A stretch of DNA of 64,000 nt from Williamsia sp. (GTDB lineage: Bacteria > Bacteroidota > Bacteroidia > Chitinophagales > Chitinophagaceae): positions 135,191 through 199,190 of the forward strand of contig JADCRZ010000010.1 of NCBI GenBank assembly GCA_015069695.1, given 5' to 3'. The translations under genes were made by a program, and so were the position numbers. How positions within the stretch are numbered: position 1 is the stretch's first letter; every line of letters starts with the position of its first letter. The notes below the pieces were generated by a model. It did not search any database. It had not been told where the DNA came from and saw nothing but the letters and a program-made list of their open reading frames with translations. Of this stretch, positions 34,172 through 43,011 are shown piece by piece.

Positions 34172-35095
34172 ATGAAAGCAGCACCTAAACCATACGGCAT
34201 CGATTCAATCTCCGAACAGCATCGCTTGCTGGGATTGCCCAAGCCCAAGCATCCGCTGGTGAGCGTGTTTTATCACAAAGACGCACGATACGACGGGCTC
34301 GTTGAACTGCAGCAGTTCACGCTTAATTTTTATTGCATTTCCATCAAAAAAGACTTTGATGGCAAGCTAAAATACGGACAGCGTTATTACGATTTTGATG
34401 AAGGAATGATGTCGTTTATTTCACCGAACCAACTGTTGCTGAAGCTGGATCCGGGCTCGGCGCCACCCGGCGGCATGAGCCTGCTGTTCCATCCTGATTT
34501 TATTGCAGGTACAGCCCTGGGAGCCAAAATAAGCAGCTACCACTTTTTCTCTTATGAGCTGAGCGAGGCGCTGCATTTATCAGAGAACGAAGAAACGATC
34601 ATAGAAGGTATCTTTCAAAACATTGATCGGGAGTATGGGTCAAACATTGACGGCTTTAGCCGTGATGTGATGGTTGCGCAGATCGAACTTTTGCTGCAGT
34701 ATTGCAACCGGTTTTATGCCCGCCAGTTCACGACCCGCCAACTGGCCAATAATGAAATTCTGATCCGGCTGGAAAACCTGTTGAATGACTGTTTTAACAG
34801 TGAAACCCTGGAAGAGGACGGACTACCTACCGTGCAGTATATAGCGCAGCAGCTAAATCTTTCTCCTGACTATCTAAGCGATATGCTGCGCACGATAACA
34901 GGGCAAACGGCGCAACAGCACATTCATGCCAAGCTGATCGAAAAAGCCAAAGAGCTGTTAGCTACAACCAATCTGCAGGTGAGCCAGGTGGCATACCAGT
35001 TAGGGTTTGAATACCCGCAATCGTTCAACAAGCTATTCAAGAGCAAAACAAACATGTCGCCGCTGGCATTCCGGGAGGAGCTCAGGCGAGGATGA
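34172..35095 (+). CDS. AraC family transcriptional regulator
   Basis: A 307-residue activator-type protein. The N-terminal ~190 residues are a ligand or effector domain (VSVFYHKDARYDGLVELQQFTLNFYCISIKK) of the AraC_binding type. The C-terminal ~100 residues hold the two helix-turn-helix units: TVQYIAQQLNLSPDYLSDML and LQVSQVAYQLGFEYPQSFNKLFKSKTNMSPLAFR. The ATG at 34172 is preferred; the earlier GTG at 34124 lies inside the preceding gene and terminator. It probably controls the alcohol dehydrogenase in front of it; no operator was identified. Confidence 0.9.
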   Translation: MKAAPKPYGIDSISEQHRLLGLPKPKHPLVSVFYHKDARYDGLVELQQFTLNFYCISIKKDFDGKLKYGQRYYDFDEGMMSFISPNQLLLKLDPGSAPPGGMSLLFHPDFIAGTALGAKISSYHFFSYELSEALHLSENEETIIEGIFQNIDREYGSNIDGFSRDVMVAQIELLLQYCNRFYARQFTTRQLANNEILIRLENLLNDCFNSETLEEDGLPTVQYIAQQLNLSPDYLSDMLRTITGQTAQQHIHAKLIEKAKELLATTNLQVSQVAYQLGFEYPQSFNKLFKSKTNMSPLAFREELRRG

Positions 35096-35228
35096 TACCC
35101 GGCGTGGCTGTCGGGTTCAAGTTGAAAATGCAGGCGCCTGCAACAACATCGTATCCTCTCTCTGGAGACACAGGGGTGGGTCTATGATGTATACCTCATC
35201 AACCAATTCAGTTCAGTATTAATAATTT

Positions 35229-35732
35229 TTACTTTAAATTCTTCATTGCGCTCATGAGCGTCAGGTAAATTTCACTTGGTTTGCTATTGTGCCAGTCTGT
35301 ATCAGATTTGTTGTCAACTTTTTGAGCATCTCCTTTTTCGTATAACCACCAGATGTTTCCCCACTTGTCTTTCATCCTGGCTAATTTCAGGCCATTGTAG
35401 AAGTCGCTCAAGGGAGTGACAATTTCTGCCCCGCATTTTGTTGCTTTCTCCAGGATGAGTTGGGCGTCATCAACATATACCTGTAAAAAAGCAGGTGTAA
35501 ATGGCCAATCATCTTTTGAGTCAGCAATCAAAATCATGGAGTCGCCTATCTGAACTTCCGCATGTATCAGGGTTCCGTCCTTATCTGGTGTTCTGATCGG
35601 CTTGTTCTCTTTTCCATCAAATACTTCTTCTAAAAACCGGATGAAACCGACGGCACTCTCCTTCACAATTACAAAAGGATTGACTTTGTTGTAGTGGGGT
35701 TGAACCGTGGCGTCTGATTGGGCCTTATTCAT
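35229..35732 (-). CDS. VOC (glyoxalase/bleomycin-resistance-like, PhnB type) protein
   Basis: A 167-residue vicinal-oxygen-chelate protein. The beta-alpha-beta-beta-beta fold is visible in VNPFVIVKESAVGFIRFLEEVFDG, HAEVQIGDSMILIADS, TPAFLQVYVDDAQLILEKATKCGAEIVTPLSDFYNGLKLARMKDKWGNIWWL. The PhnB-like subgroup includes proteins of unknown reaction. The ATG at 35732 aligns with the family start; a frame to 35777 would add 15 residues. The gene stands alone. Confidence 0.82.
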   Translation of the reverse strand: MNKAQSDATVQPHYNKVNPFVIVKESAVGFIRFLEEVFDGKENKPIRTPDKDGTLIHAEVQIGDSMILIADSKDDWPFTPAFLQVYVDDAQLILEKATKCGAEIVTPLSDFYNGLKLARMKDKWGNIWWLYEKGDAQKVDNKSDTDWHNSKPSEIYLTLMSAMKNLK

Positions 35733-35875
35733 ACGACTATGTTTTTGTAAAGTCAAAGTAGGAAATCGTTCATGCAATAATATGAGCGCCGGACTTTCCC
35801 TGCTTCATATCTATCGGTATAAATGCTACGATGTTCCAGCGTAAGCACGGAGGACAGACAGGTGCTCTTTCCTGA

Positions 35876-36394
35876 TCACCGATACAGGCTGCTGTTGAAA
35901 TAATCATATGAATTCTTGAAATGCTCGACTTTGTAGACGTTGTTATGCGTATCAATAGAGACATCTACTCTCATGATTTTATAAGCTTTCACCTTTCTGC
36001 CACATTGTTCTTCAGGTTCCCAGATTGGAGATTCTTTCAGCAGGCGAAACACTGCTTTGACCATGGCTGAATTTCCCTTTAAAAAATTGAAATCTGACAA
36101 TAAACCATCCTTATCAACAATAAATTGTACCACAACTGAATCCTTAAACACAGCTGGATTTGCTGGTTGGCTTTTCAGGATAGCTGCAAAATCCAGGTTA
36201 TCGTTGGCGAATTTAAACCAGGCATTTGCACCTCCCGGAAAATGGATATTGTGTTCAACTTTGGTGAATACAATGTTCGAGTCATCACCAGAAACGGCTT
36301 TAACAGGTTTCTTTTTCTTCGGTTGAGCCGAGCTTTCCGGGCTCAGATGAAGGCAGGTTATCAAAAGCAAATAAAATAATGGCGCGATCTTCAT
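35876..36394 (-). CDS. Exported TonB-C-terminal-like protein
   Basis: A 172-residue protein with a signal peptide (APLFYLLLITCLHLSPESSAQ) and a basic linker KKKKPVK. The C-terminal ~90 residues resemble a TonB_C domain: VVVQFIVDKDGLLSDFNFLKG, then ESPIWEPEEQCGRKVKAYKIMRVDV. Single-domain exported proteins of this kind are common in Bacteroidota; they lack the inner-membrane anchor needed for energy transfer, so true TonB function is doubtful. Its first ~95 bases overlap the 3' end of the truncated GNAT gene in another frame. Confidence 0.7.
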   Translation of the reverse strand: MKIAPLFYLLLITCLHLSPESSAQPKKKKPVKAVSGDDSNIVFTKVEHNIHFPGGANAWFKFANDNLDFAAILKSQPANPAVFKDSVVVQFIVDKDGLLSDFNFLKGNSAMVKAVFRLLKESPIWEPEEQCGRKVKAYKIMRVDVSIDTHNNVYKVEHFKNSYDYFNSSLYR

Positions 36395-36872
36395 ATGGCT
36401 GCAAGTATAATTCTAAAGTTGTTCTGTAGCGGATCACTACTTCTTCGTGACAGAGGAACAACATTAAATTTACTGCAATTTCTTCAATGGTATAATCAGC
36501 CCTCTCCTTCCTGGCAATTTCCATTGCCTTGTCATACAGGAGTTGTCCAACTTTCTTACCATGGAATTCCTGCAGTACATAAATATGTTCAATCTCAAGA
36601 GCCCTGTCATCTTGAAGTTCGGTCTGCGACTGCCCATAGTTTAGCTTTAAATAACCGATTACCTGGTTGTCAAGCATGGCTATATAAAATTCAGTGTTTT
36701 TGTCATTTAGTTCCCTCTTCAGTTTGTCTATGGAGAAGCCCTCTTCCAGGTACTTTTTCGTATTCTCTTCGGAGTTGTCAGCTGAGAACGTCTCATAGAA
36801 GGTTTGCCTGCCAATTTGCTGCAATTGGTCAATTTCATCAAGCGTTGCACTTTTTATTTCAATGTTTTCCAT
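36300..36872 (-). CDS. GNAT acetyltransferase with replaced C-terminus (probably broken)
   Basis: The first ~130 residues are a good GNAT fold: IEIKSATLDEIDQLQQIGRQ, EFYIAMLDNQVIGYLKLNYG and the acetyl-CoA loop IYVLQEFHGKKVGQLLYDKAMEIARKERADY. Relatives continue with WLGVWEKN...RAIxFYxKxGF, but here the frame changes to TIEEIAVNLMLFLCHEEVVI and runs on into the start of the TonB_C-like gene. The last two beta-strands and final helix of the domain are missing, and no other frame restores them. A deletion that removed the gene end is likely. The TonB_C-like gene overlaps it by 95 bases. Confidence 0.65.
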   Translation of the reverse strand: MENIEIKSATLDEIDQLQQIGRQTFYETFSADNSEENTKKYLEEGFSIDKLKRELNDKNTEFYIAMLDNQVIGYLKLNYGQSQTELQDDRALEIEHIYVLQEFHGKKVGQLLYDKAMEIARKERADYTIEEIAVNLMLFLCHEEVVIRYRTTLELYLQPYEDRAIILFAFDNLPSSEPGKLGSTEEKETC

Positions 36873-36908
36873 CTATCTATCTTGTTTAAAACTTCCGCAC
36901 TTTCAAGG

Positions 36909-37364
36909 TCAAAGGTTCCATTCGGAATTTAGCCATTCCCGGTTTTCTGTTGCACCCAGCCTTTCATAAAATCGTACTCCTGATTTGTTCCAAGAGGCCA
37001 CAGTCCATTTTATTTGTTTGCAGTTTTGTTGCTCTGCTTCCTTGCGCAGTGCATTCATCAACTTCCCGCCAATCTTTGATCCCCTGAAATTTTCATCAAC
37101 ATACAGTTCTTTCATATAAACAGCGGGTCTATTTTGAGCAGTATATGGAAGAAAATAATAGACTAACATTCCCGCTATCTTATCATTAGCCTCGGCAACT
37201 AAGCAATAGAAATCCGGCGGGGTTTTCCTGAAACCGCTTTCCCGGATTATTTCAGGTGTAATGGCAAAAGAGTCGATATATTTTTCAAAGATCGGCAAAT
37301 CCTTCATCAGGGTCCAAAGCTGTTCGCTGCCGGCCTCAACGGCTTTTATGATTAGTAAACTCAT
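36909..37364 (-). CDS. GNAT family N-acetyltransferase
   Basis: A 151-residue complete GNAT protein, close in type to spermidine/diamine acetyltransferases. Visible parts are the N-terminal LWTLMKDLPIFEKY, the beta-strand FYCLVAEANDKIAGMLVYYF, the acetyl-CoA-binding LYVDENFRGSKIGGKLMNAL and the C-terminal KWTVASWNKSGVRFYERLGA. The substrate is unknown. It is intact, unlike its neighbour 36 bases downstream on the same strand. Confidence 0.88.
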   Translation of the reverse strand: MSLLIIKAVEAGSEQLWTLMKDLPIFEKYIDSFAITPEIIRESGFRKTPPDFYCLVAEANDKIAGMLVYYFLPYTAQNRPAVYMKELYVDENFRGSKIGGKLMNALRKEAEQQNCKQIKWTVASWNKSGVRFYERLGATENREWLNSEWNL

Positions 37365-37755
37365 CGCTTTTGCTTAAGGTCATCTTTAAGTAAAATCTCT
37401 ATGCTGAACCCAAATAGCAAATGTGATAAATTTTAGTAAGAAAAGGGTAATACGTGTTATACTCTGGGTTGAAACACCTAAAATATTGAAAGCCGGAGTT
37501 GACTACTTAATCCAGGCTCTATCAACTTAAGATATGTAAACAGGAAGCCGCAAGAATAAATCGGATCAGCTCAAGGATTGTCGCTCAGGACGGTGGTGGT
37601 TGGCGCATGACAATCCGCCCTTGGTATAGCTGCCGGACAAGGACGCTTAAGCTTATCTTTTTGTGATTCCAGACTTTTGGATATATTTATAGACCTGATT
37701 TTCAATAATTCCGATTTAAAAAAAGAGAACTATCACATAACTGAAAACTTTGCTT
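37365..37755. other. Intergenic region with no gene recognised
   Basis: About 390 bases, A/T-rich on both flanks, between two divergent genes. No coding frame, repeat or RNA structure was identified. Both promoters should lie here. Confidence 0.5.
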
Positions 37756-38232
37756 ATGAAACTTCTGTCTTTTGCTTTTGTAATGCTGATCGGCTTTATT
37801 TCAACTTCATCAGTTCAAGCCCAACCCGCAACTACGGCCCCCTCTGAAGAAACGGCTGTCAAAAAAGCGATTGAAGATGAAACGCAAGGTTTCATGACCC
37901 GAAATGAGCAAAGGTGGAGTAATGCATGGGTGCATGCACCATATATTAGCTGGTCATCAGAAAGAGGCCCCTTCCAACTCTTGGGATGGGAGAATATACA
38001 CCAGGCTTTTGCTTACAATTTTGTTAGTGGTCAACCCGATCGTCCTACTGTGAGCTTTCAACAGGACAACTTCAAAGTCAGCGTTCTTGACAAGACAGCC
38101 ACAGCCACTTTTATCCAGCTGTCTAAAAATGCCGATGGTAAGCTATTGGGCAAAAGCAATGAGGTTCGTGTACTGGAAAAGCAAGGAAACGATTGGAAGA
38201 TGATCTACGTGTATTCACGCACGATAAATTAG
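37756..38232 (+). CDS. Exported NTF2/SnoaL-like (DUF4440-type) protein
   Basis: A 158-residue protein with a signal peptide (LLSFAFVMLIGFISTSSVQAQ). The rest fits an NTF2-like cone: AVKKAIEDETQGFMTRNEQRW, then a central helix and strands VSFQQDNFKVSVLDKTATATFIQLS and EVRVLEKQGNDWKMIYVYSRTI. Such proteins bind small ligands or act as isomerase-like enzymes; the ligand is unknown. The ATG at 37756 is used; an in-frame TTG lies 6 bases upstream. Confidence 0.75.
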   Translation: MKLLSFAFVMLIGFISTSSVQAQPATTAPSEETAVKKAIEDETQGFMTRNEQRWSNAWVHAPYISWSSERGPFQLLGWENIHQAFAYNFVSGQPDRPTVSFQQDNFKVSVLDKTATATFIQLSKNADGKLLGKSNEVRVLEKQGNDWKMIYVYSRTIN

Positions 38233-38333
38233 CAGCCGCATACAATCTTTGTTGCTCAAAGGATTGAGGAGTGATTAATTTATAGAAAAGCCGCGTTTAC
38301 ATTTTTCTTGGTTTGGTTAAAATTACAACAATC

Positions 38334-38936
38334 ATGAATAAGCGATTCTTACTATCCATTCTGTTAGTCTTCATACTTAAAGTGACCAGCTTTGCACAAA
38401 CAGAATTACCATCCACTGAAACTTTATTGAAGGCAGCTTATAAACAAGCCAGTGAAGAACACAAAAAGGTGATGGTGATTTTTCATGCATCGTGGTGCGG
38501 CTGGTGCAAAAAAATGGAGGCCAGCATTAATGAGCCGGCTCTAAATAAAATGTTTACAGATAATTATGTAATAGTTTATGTGGATGTGTTAGAGCAGCCT
38601 GCAAAAAAGAATTTGGAAAATCCAGGCTCTTTGGATTTGATGACAAAATACAAAGGTGAAAAGGCCGGTTTGCCATTCTGGTATATAACCGATGCTAAGG
38701 GCAAAGAACTGGCAGATAGCCAAATTCGCCCCGCAGGTGCTGGCTTTGACAGTTATGGCGAAAATGTAGGCTGTCCTGCTGAAGAAAGTGAAGTGGGATT
38801 CTTCATCCAGGTACTTAAATCAACTTCTAACTTAAAAGACGACGAGCTGTCTCTGATAGCCAAATGCTTCGTCCAAAACAAATCAGCACCTGTTGTGAAG
38901 CCAGTGCCTGCTGCCAAGGATACAGCTTCACATTAA
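38334..38936 (+). CDS. Exported thioredoxin-like protein (CGWC active site)
   Basis: A 200-residue periplasmic protein with a signal peptide (RFLLSILLVFILKVTSFAQ) and a thioredoxin fold. The active site is WCGWCKKM (Cys55, Cys58) after HKKVMVIFHAS; cis-Pro is in KAGLPFWYI. It matches the thioredoxin_7/DsbD-gamma-like group and is likely a disulfide reductase or isomerase. The C-terminus carries an Ala/Pro/Lys-rich tail. The ATG at 38334 gives the signal peptide. Its partner reductase is not nearby. Confidence 0.85.
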   Translation: MNKRFLLSILLVFILKVTSFAQTELPSTETLLKAAYKQASEEHKKVMVIFHASWCGWCKKMEASINEPALNKMFTDNYVIVYVDVLEQPAKKNLENPGSLDLMTKYKGEKAGLPFWYITDAKGKELADSQIRPAGAGFDSYGENVGCPAEESEVGFFIQVLKSTSNLKDDELSLIAKCFVQNKSAPVVKPVPAAKDTASH

Positions 38937-39044
38937 TACATCTATACGCTGGTAATCTATCATTTGGCAGCGCTGATTTCTATAGCCTGTACTTGGTCAG
39001 ATGTTGGCGCTTTTGTATCATTGATTGCCTTTGTAACTTAGCGT

Positions 39045-39260
39045 ATGCCTCAAACAATCCGTAGAAGATCAAAAACAGCTGAACTTCGTGAAAGGATGCG
39101 CCAGCATCGAAATCCTAATCGGATAAACGTGATGGAAGATAGAAGAATACCCCCTGGTGTTCGGGCAATCATCGGCATCCTGATTGCTTTAACTGCCATC
39201 TTTGTTTACATGTACAAACAGGGCCTTTACAAGGAAGCTGCTAGCTGGTTACCCTGGTAA
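39045..39260 (+). CDS. Small single-helix membrane protein
   Basis: A 71-residue protein with a strongly basic N-terminal half (RRRSKTAELRERMRQHRNPNR) and one transmembrane helix (VRAIIGILIALTAIFVYMYK). No family is recognised. The charge distribution and helix look like a genuine small membrane protein with the N-terminus inside. It is followed at once by the decayed cyclase. Confidence 0.5.
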   Translation: MPQTIRRRSKTAELRERMRQHRNPNRINVMEDRRIPPGVRAIIGILIALTAIFVYMYKQGLYKEAASWLPW

Positions 39261-39290
39261 GCGGTTTATTATTGATTTGAAAGGGTTTGA

Positions 39291-39933
39291 AAAGATTACA
39301 AGCAGTTCCACGATGCTTATAAGCACTACATAGTCCTTCGTGACAGCAGTGTCAGTCGTGCTAATCAAAATGCTTTCATCAGCAAGCTGGCTGAAATACA
39401 GTTCGAAAAAAGAGAAGATTCTCTTAAGTATCAACAGCGGCCAGGTGGATGAGCTGCACTACTGCTTCAAAGTTTTTGACGGCATCATTGGCAAGTACGG
39501 CATTGAAAAGATCAAAACCATTGGAGACGCTTACCTGGCAGTAGCAGGGCTGCCCAATACCGATCCTGATCATGCTTCTAAAACAGTTCAGGCTGCCCTG
39601 GAGATCAGGGAGTTCATCCACGACAGAAAGAAGCAGATGGGCAGCAGATCTTTTGACATCCGCATCGACATTCACTCTGGCAGCGTTGCAGTGAGCATAG
39701 TAAGGGTAAAGAAGTTTGCATACGATATCTGGGGTGATACAGTTAATACCGCTGCCAGGATGGAACAGCATTCCCTGCCCGGACAGATCAACATATCGGA
39801 AAAGACGTATGAGCTGGTAAAAGAGGCGTTTGCCTTCACTTACCGGGGAGAAATAGAAGCCAAGAACAAAGGATTGTTGAAGATGTATTTCGTGGAAAAG
39901 CACATGGCAGCCATGGCGCCTATCCTTTCCTGA
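39291..39933 (+). pseudogene. Decayed TPR-linked adenylate/guanylate cyclase (class III)
   Basis: Two pieces of one protein lie in different frames. From 39,291 a frame reads YKQFHDAYKHYIVLRDSSVS, then KLAEIQFEKREDSLKYQQ, the TPR-end and coiled-coil linker usual before the membrane helix of Bacteroidota TPR cyclases. From about 39,433 another frame reads DELHYCFKVFDGIIGKYGIE, KTIGDAYLAVAGLP, FAYDIWGDTVNTAARME and IEAKNKGLLKMYFVE, the C-terminal two thirds of a class III cyclase. The membrane helix and the first part of the domain, with the first metal-binding Asp, are missing. An internal deletion plus frame change explains this. The plain open frame from 39,340 is therefore not a working cyclase. 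Confidence 0.75.
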
Positions 39934-40102
39934 TCCGGAGCAGTCGATCCTCAGCTGTCCATCGGCATTCCTTATCTTAGATAATCCTGAAGAAGCAGGG
40001 GCCCCTACTGCAGCTGTTAGTGGGAGCGTATGTAACAAGCCCCGGCTATTAGACAAACAGTCTTTATGCCGGGGCCTGTTATCACATTATAGTAAACCCT
40101 CT

Positions 40103-41998
40103 TTACTTCGCTTTCACCACACTCACCGTTTTTGTCTGTTTTCCAGTACTTACGCGTATAAACAAAAGCTGACTGGCAGCACCATCTACGGGCACGCTGA
40201 CTCTTTCCTGTACACCTGCACGCCCTACCTGCCGCTCACTTACTGTTCTGCCAAAGGCGTCCGTTACGACCACCTTTACCTGTTCACCCTGCGCTCCGCT
40301 GATCATCATCTCCACTGCATCACTCCTCACCGGATTGCCCAACAACATTACCCTCAATCCTTCTCCTTGCTGTTCTGTTGCCATTGCACCCGGAGCTGTG
40401 GAAGAAGCAAGTATACTCGCTGCCGTTGGTTCGGTCCCGTATACCCGCCCGGTCAGAAAGTATCCTGTACCTTCTTTCAGGTATACTGTTATGTTTGAGT
40501 TGAGTGTTACACCCGTACGATCGAGGTAAGAGTGATCATTGAGTTGGTTAAGGCCCGACCAGTCGCTCTTGCGTATACGCATGAGCAGGTCGCCTGTGCT
40601 GCTCAACGGATACAGGCTGTCTGCTGATGTAAAGCCCACCTCCAGGTAAGTGTCTGCTGTAGGCAAAGGGGTAGGCAGCTTTACAAATTTGGCCGTGATA
40701 CCCAGCTCTCCCATTTTGGCATAGTCCAGCTGGTAAAGCAGTGACTGGTTGCCCTCGGCTGTGAACCAGTAACGGAAAGTCAGGTCCCGGTAGCTGACAG
40801 GTTGGTTGCCCCGGTTCCAGAGCTGAAAATTAAGACCGATACTGCTGGTTGTGATGGCGTCCCTGTTGGCAGAGGAAACCATAAGGCTTTGAATCAGGGC
40901 TTGGGATATCGGGGGCTCTGCACCCCAGACGAGCACACCATTGTAATAAGCAGTTATTTTGTTGTTCTTGGCATAGCTGGTGGAGGAAGCGTATGAATAA
41001 TCATCAGCCTGGTTAAAAGCGGTCCAATCAGCTTTGCGGATCTGGGAGAGGATAGGACCAGAGTTTGTCATAGCAGCCAGACTGCCTGCACCGACAGGAA
41101 AGGCGTATTCGATATAACCATAAGCACCCAAGCGGGGTTGGCCAAGTGGTACGTAGCGCACGGAGACCAGGCTGGTGCCGAGTTTGGCCCAGGAGATAGA
41201 GGTGTTCAGCGAGTCAAATTCTTCGACCGTAAGCCAGTAGCGGACAGTGATGTTTTTGAGCGCTACCGGTGAGTTGCCCTCATTGTTGAGCTGCAGATAA
41301 GGGCGCACTACATTGCCGGAGGTTTGCTGGCCGCTTCCGTCCGCGTAGGAGACACTCAGGGTAGCAGCAGGCGCGCAGGCAGTGTTTAACTCGGCAGCAC
41401 TGTTGCATCCGGGTGCATTGCCATCGATAAAAACGCCGCCTTTTACATGTGCCGGTAAGGAAGGCGGTATGCAGCAGGCAGAAAGCTTCGGATTAGAAAC
41501 GATAGCCAGAAATAATCCTACTGAGGTGAGATTGCCAAAGCCTGCAACAGAGGTCAGCGAAGGGTTGGTGTTGAAAGCAAGATATTCACCTATTGAGGTA
41601 AGGTTATCGAAACCTGCAACAGTGATCAACGCAGGATTGGCTACGATGTCCACAGCTCCTCCTGTTGAGGTAAGATTGTTCAGGTCTGTAATAGCGGTTA
41701 AAGATGGGTTGTTTTTGATTGATAAGGTTCCACCTGTCTTTTTCAGTAGGGAGAGCGGTTGGAGGTTGGAGATGTCTGGACCACTGACCTGCAGATAGCC
41801 GGTAACCTCCGTATAACTAAATGCATTTACCTGCGCCTGTGTGGTCAGGACTAAATTGCCATTGTATGTCTGTGCCCGGAGGGGGCTACTTGTTAGCATA
41901 CTGAATAAAACCACAAACAGGATCAATCCGGAAGAGTAAACTTGTGCGCGGCTGCATCTTGGCTGGAACCGCTTTGCGTGTAAATTTTGTACTGACAT
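40103..41998 (-). CDS. Secreted receptor-L / CBM3-like protein with type IX sorting domain
   Basis: A 631-residue exported protein. A signal peptide is set back by ~22 residues (GLILFVVLFSMLTSSPLRAQ). About 45-180 hold short leucine-rich receptor-L-type repeats (LTAITDLNNLTSTGGAVDIV, VAGFDNLTSIGEYLAF, VAGFGNLTSVGLFLAI). Two CBM3-like cellulose-binding-type modules follow (about 200-350 and 355-520), each with LxNxGNxPVxxxxxxxRYWxT and IRKxDWxxxNQxxDxSY. The last ~80 residues form a sorting domain (RVMLLGNPVRSDAVEMM to TVSVVKAK). Likely a surface carbohydrate-binding or adhesion protein exported through the Gld/Por system. Confidence 0.85.
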   Translation of the reverse strand: MSVQNLHAKRFQPRCSRAQVYSSGLILFVVLFSMLTSSPLRAQTYNGNLVLTTQAQVNAFSYTEVTGYLQVSGPDISNLQPLSLLKKTGGTLSIKNNPSLTAITDLNNLTSTGGAVDIVANPALITVAGFDNLTSIGEYLAFNTNPSLTSVAGFGNLTSVGLFLAIVSNPKLSACCIPPSLPAHVKGGVFIDGNAPGCNSAAELNTACAPAATLSVSYADGSGQQTSGNVVRPYLQLNNEGNSPVALKNITVRYWLTVEEFDSLNTSISWAKLGTSLVSVRYVPLGQPRLGAYGYIEYAFPVGAGSLAAMTNSGPILSQIRKADWTAFNQADDYSYASSTSYAKNNKITAYYNGVLVWGAEPPISQALIQSLMVSSANRDAITTSSIGLNFQLWNRGNQPVSYRDLTFRYWFTAEGNQSLLYQLDYAKMGELGITAKFVKLPTPLPTADTYLEVGFTSADSLYPLSSTGDLLMRIRKSDWSGLNQLNDHSYLDRTGVTLNSNITVYLKEGTGYFLTGRVYGTEPTAASILASSTAPGAMATEQQGEGLRVMLLGNPVRSDAVEMMISGAQGEQVKVVVTDAFGRTVSERQVGRAGVQERVSVPVDGAASQLLFIRVSTGKQTKTVSVVKAK

Positions 41999-42462
41999 GA
42001 GTTGTATTGTTTAAGATATGGAACGACTGTATCTTTTGCCCTGAATTTTCACAAAACTTCCGTTTCAAGAAAGCATCCTGTTCTGGTATTGGTTTAATTA
42101 CTCCTTCAGGTTACAAATTTCATCTGTGTGGCAGGAAGAGACTATAAGCCATGTTGCAAAAGCTATAAATGATGTCTCGCAATGGCAAATAGCAGCTGTT
42201 TTACACAAGAAATTATGGTGTGTACGTTAGAAAGTAAGAAGAGGCGCTACCCCTTACTAATGGATGTAAATTGTTGAATGAGAAGCTCAGGAAGAGCATA
42301 TCCTTGTGGCTGTAAATAGCCAGCTACTGAAGGATAAGAGATAATTTAGCCTGCGGGTGTTACAGGCATGTATGAGGAGCAGGTGGTAAAGAATGATACA
42401 AGAACGCTTTCAGGGTACTATAATCCATTTATTGCACCTTAACCTGTTCTTCCTTTTCCACC
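41999..42462. other. AT-rich intergenic region with no gene recognised
   Basis: About 460 bases upstream of the CBM3-like gene. Base composition is visibly richer in A/T than the core genes on either side. It contains many short open frames without any family likeness and probably marks the edge of the decayed element that ends at tRNA-Arg. Confidence 0.45.
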
Positions 42463-42582
42463 TTAATTTCCGGCTTTATACAATATTGTACTCCCATCCT
42501 GAATTACTATAAAATTGCTTCCCTCAGTGCGCATTAGCATTAAACCAGTTTGATTCTTATTATCTACATGCCAGATGTCCAT
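42463..42582 (-). CDS. Possible very small protein (39 residues)
   Basis: An ATG at 42,582 opens a frame that reads DIWHVDNKNQTGLMLMRTEG, then SNFIVIQDGSTILYKAGN and a TAA. The alternating hydrophobic pattern is protein-like, but no family is recognised. There is an in-frame stop ten codons before the ATG. It may be a fragment of a larger lost gene. 42,583-42,831 holds nothing recognisable. Confidence 0.25.
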   Translation of the reverse strand: MDIWHVDNKNQTGLMLMRTEGSNFIVIQDGSTILYKAGN

Positions 42583-42831
42583 AGGAAAAGAGGTTATGAT
42601 AATTTACTATAGCTATAGAAGAATTCAACTTCCAAGAAAACATCAATAGCTTATTGCTGCCAGATAAGAAAAAATGTACTTTTTATCCTCTTGTAATGAC
42701 AAAAAAGAAGATTATCAACTTTTAGCGGATGGAATTTTGCCTAACCATTAGCAACATGTTCAAACTTTAACTGAATCGAAGTAAAGTCTTTGCAGATTCT
42801 AGTATATATGTAAAGGAGGAGTTTTTTGAAT

Positions 42832-43002
42832 TCAAGATTTACGGCCGTGCGGCTGCTTTTTGGGAAGCCCAATTTTCGCAATAGTTTCGCTTGCCTTTTC
42901 TACTTTTTCAGGAAAAAGCACAACATCATTCAGCTTGTCCAAAGATTTGTCTATGATGACAATCGGCACTTTGCTGTTTTTTATGTCCTCTATGCTTTTC
43001 AT
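42832..43002 (-). CDS. Small protein (56 residues) paired with DUF6934
   Basis: The ATG at 43,002 begins 9 bases after the DUF6934 stop. The protein reads KSIEDIKNSKVPIVIIDKSL, DKLNDVVLFPEKVEKASETI, AKIGLPKKQPHGRKS. It is charged, soluble and compact; the tight spacing says it is translated with the DUF6934 gene. I recall short proteins of this kind beside DUF6934 genes in Bacteroidota, but its function is unknown. Antitoxin-like size and position are suggestive only. Confidence 0.55.
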   Translation of the reverse strand: MKSIEDIKNSKVPIVIIDKSLDKLNDVVLFPEKVEKASETIAKIGLPKKQPHGRKS

Positions 43003-43011
43003 ATCTCAAAT

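Noticed and set aside
39340..39933. Intact adenylate cyclase of 197 residues
   Set aside because: The first third of the cyclase domain with the first metal Asp is missing, and the preceding TPR linker lies in another frame; it is a remnant.
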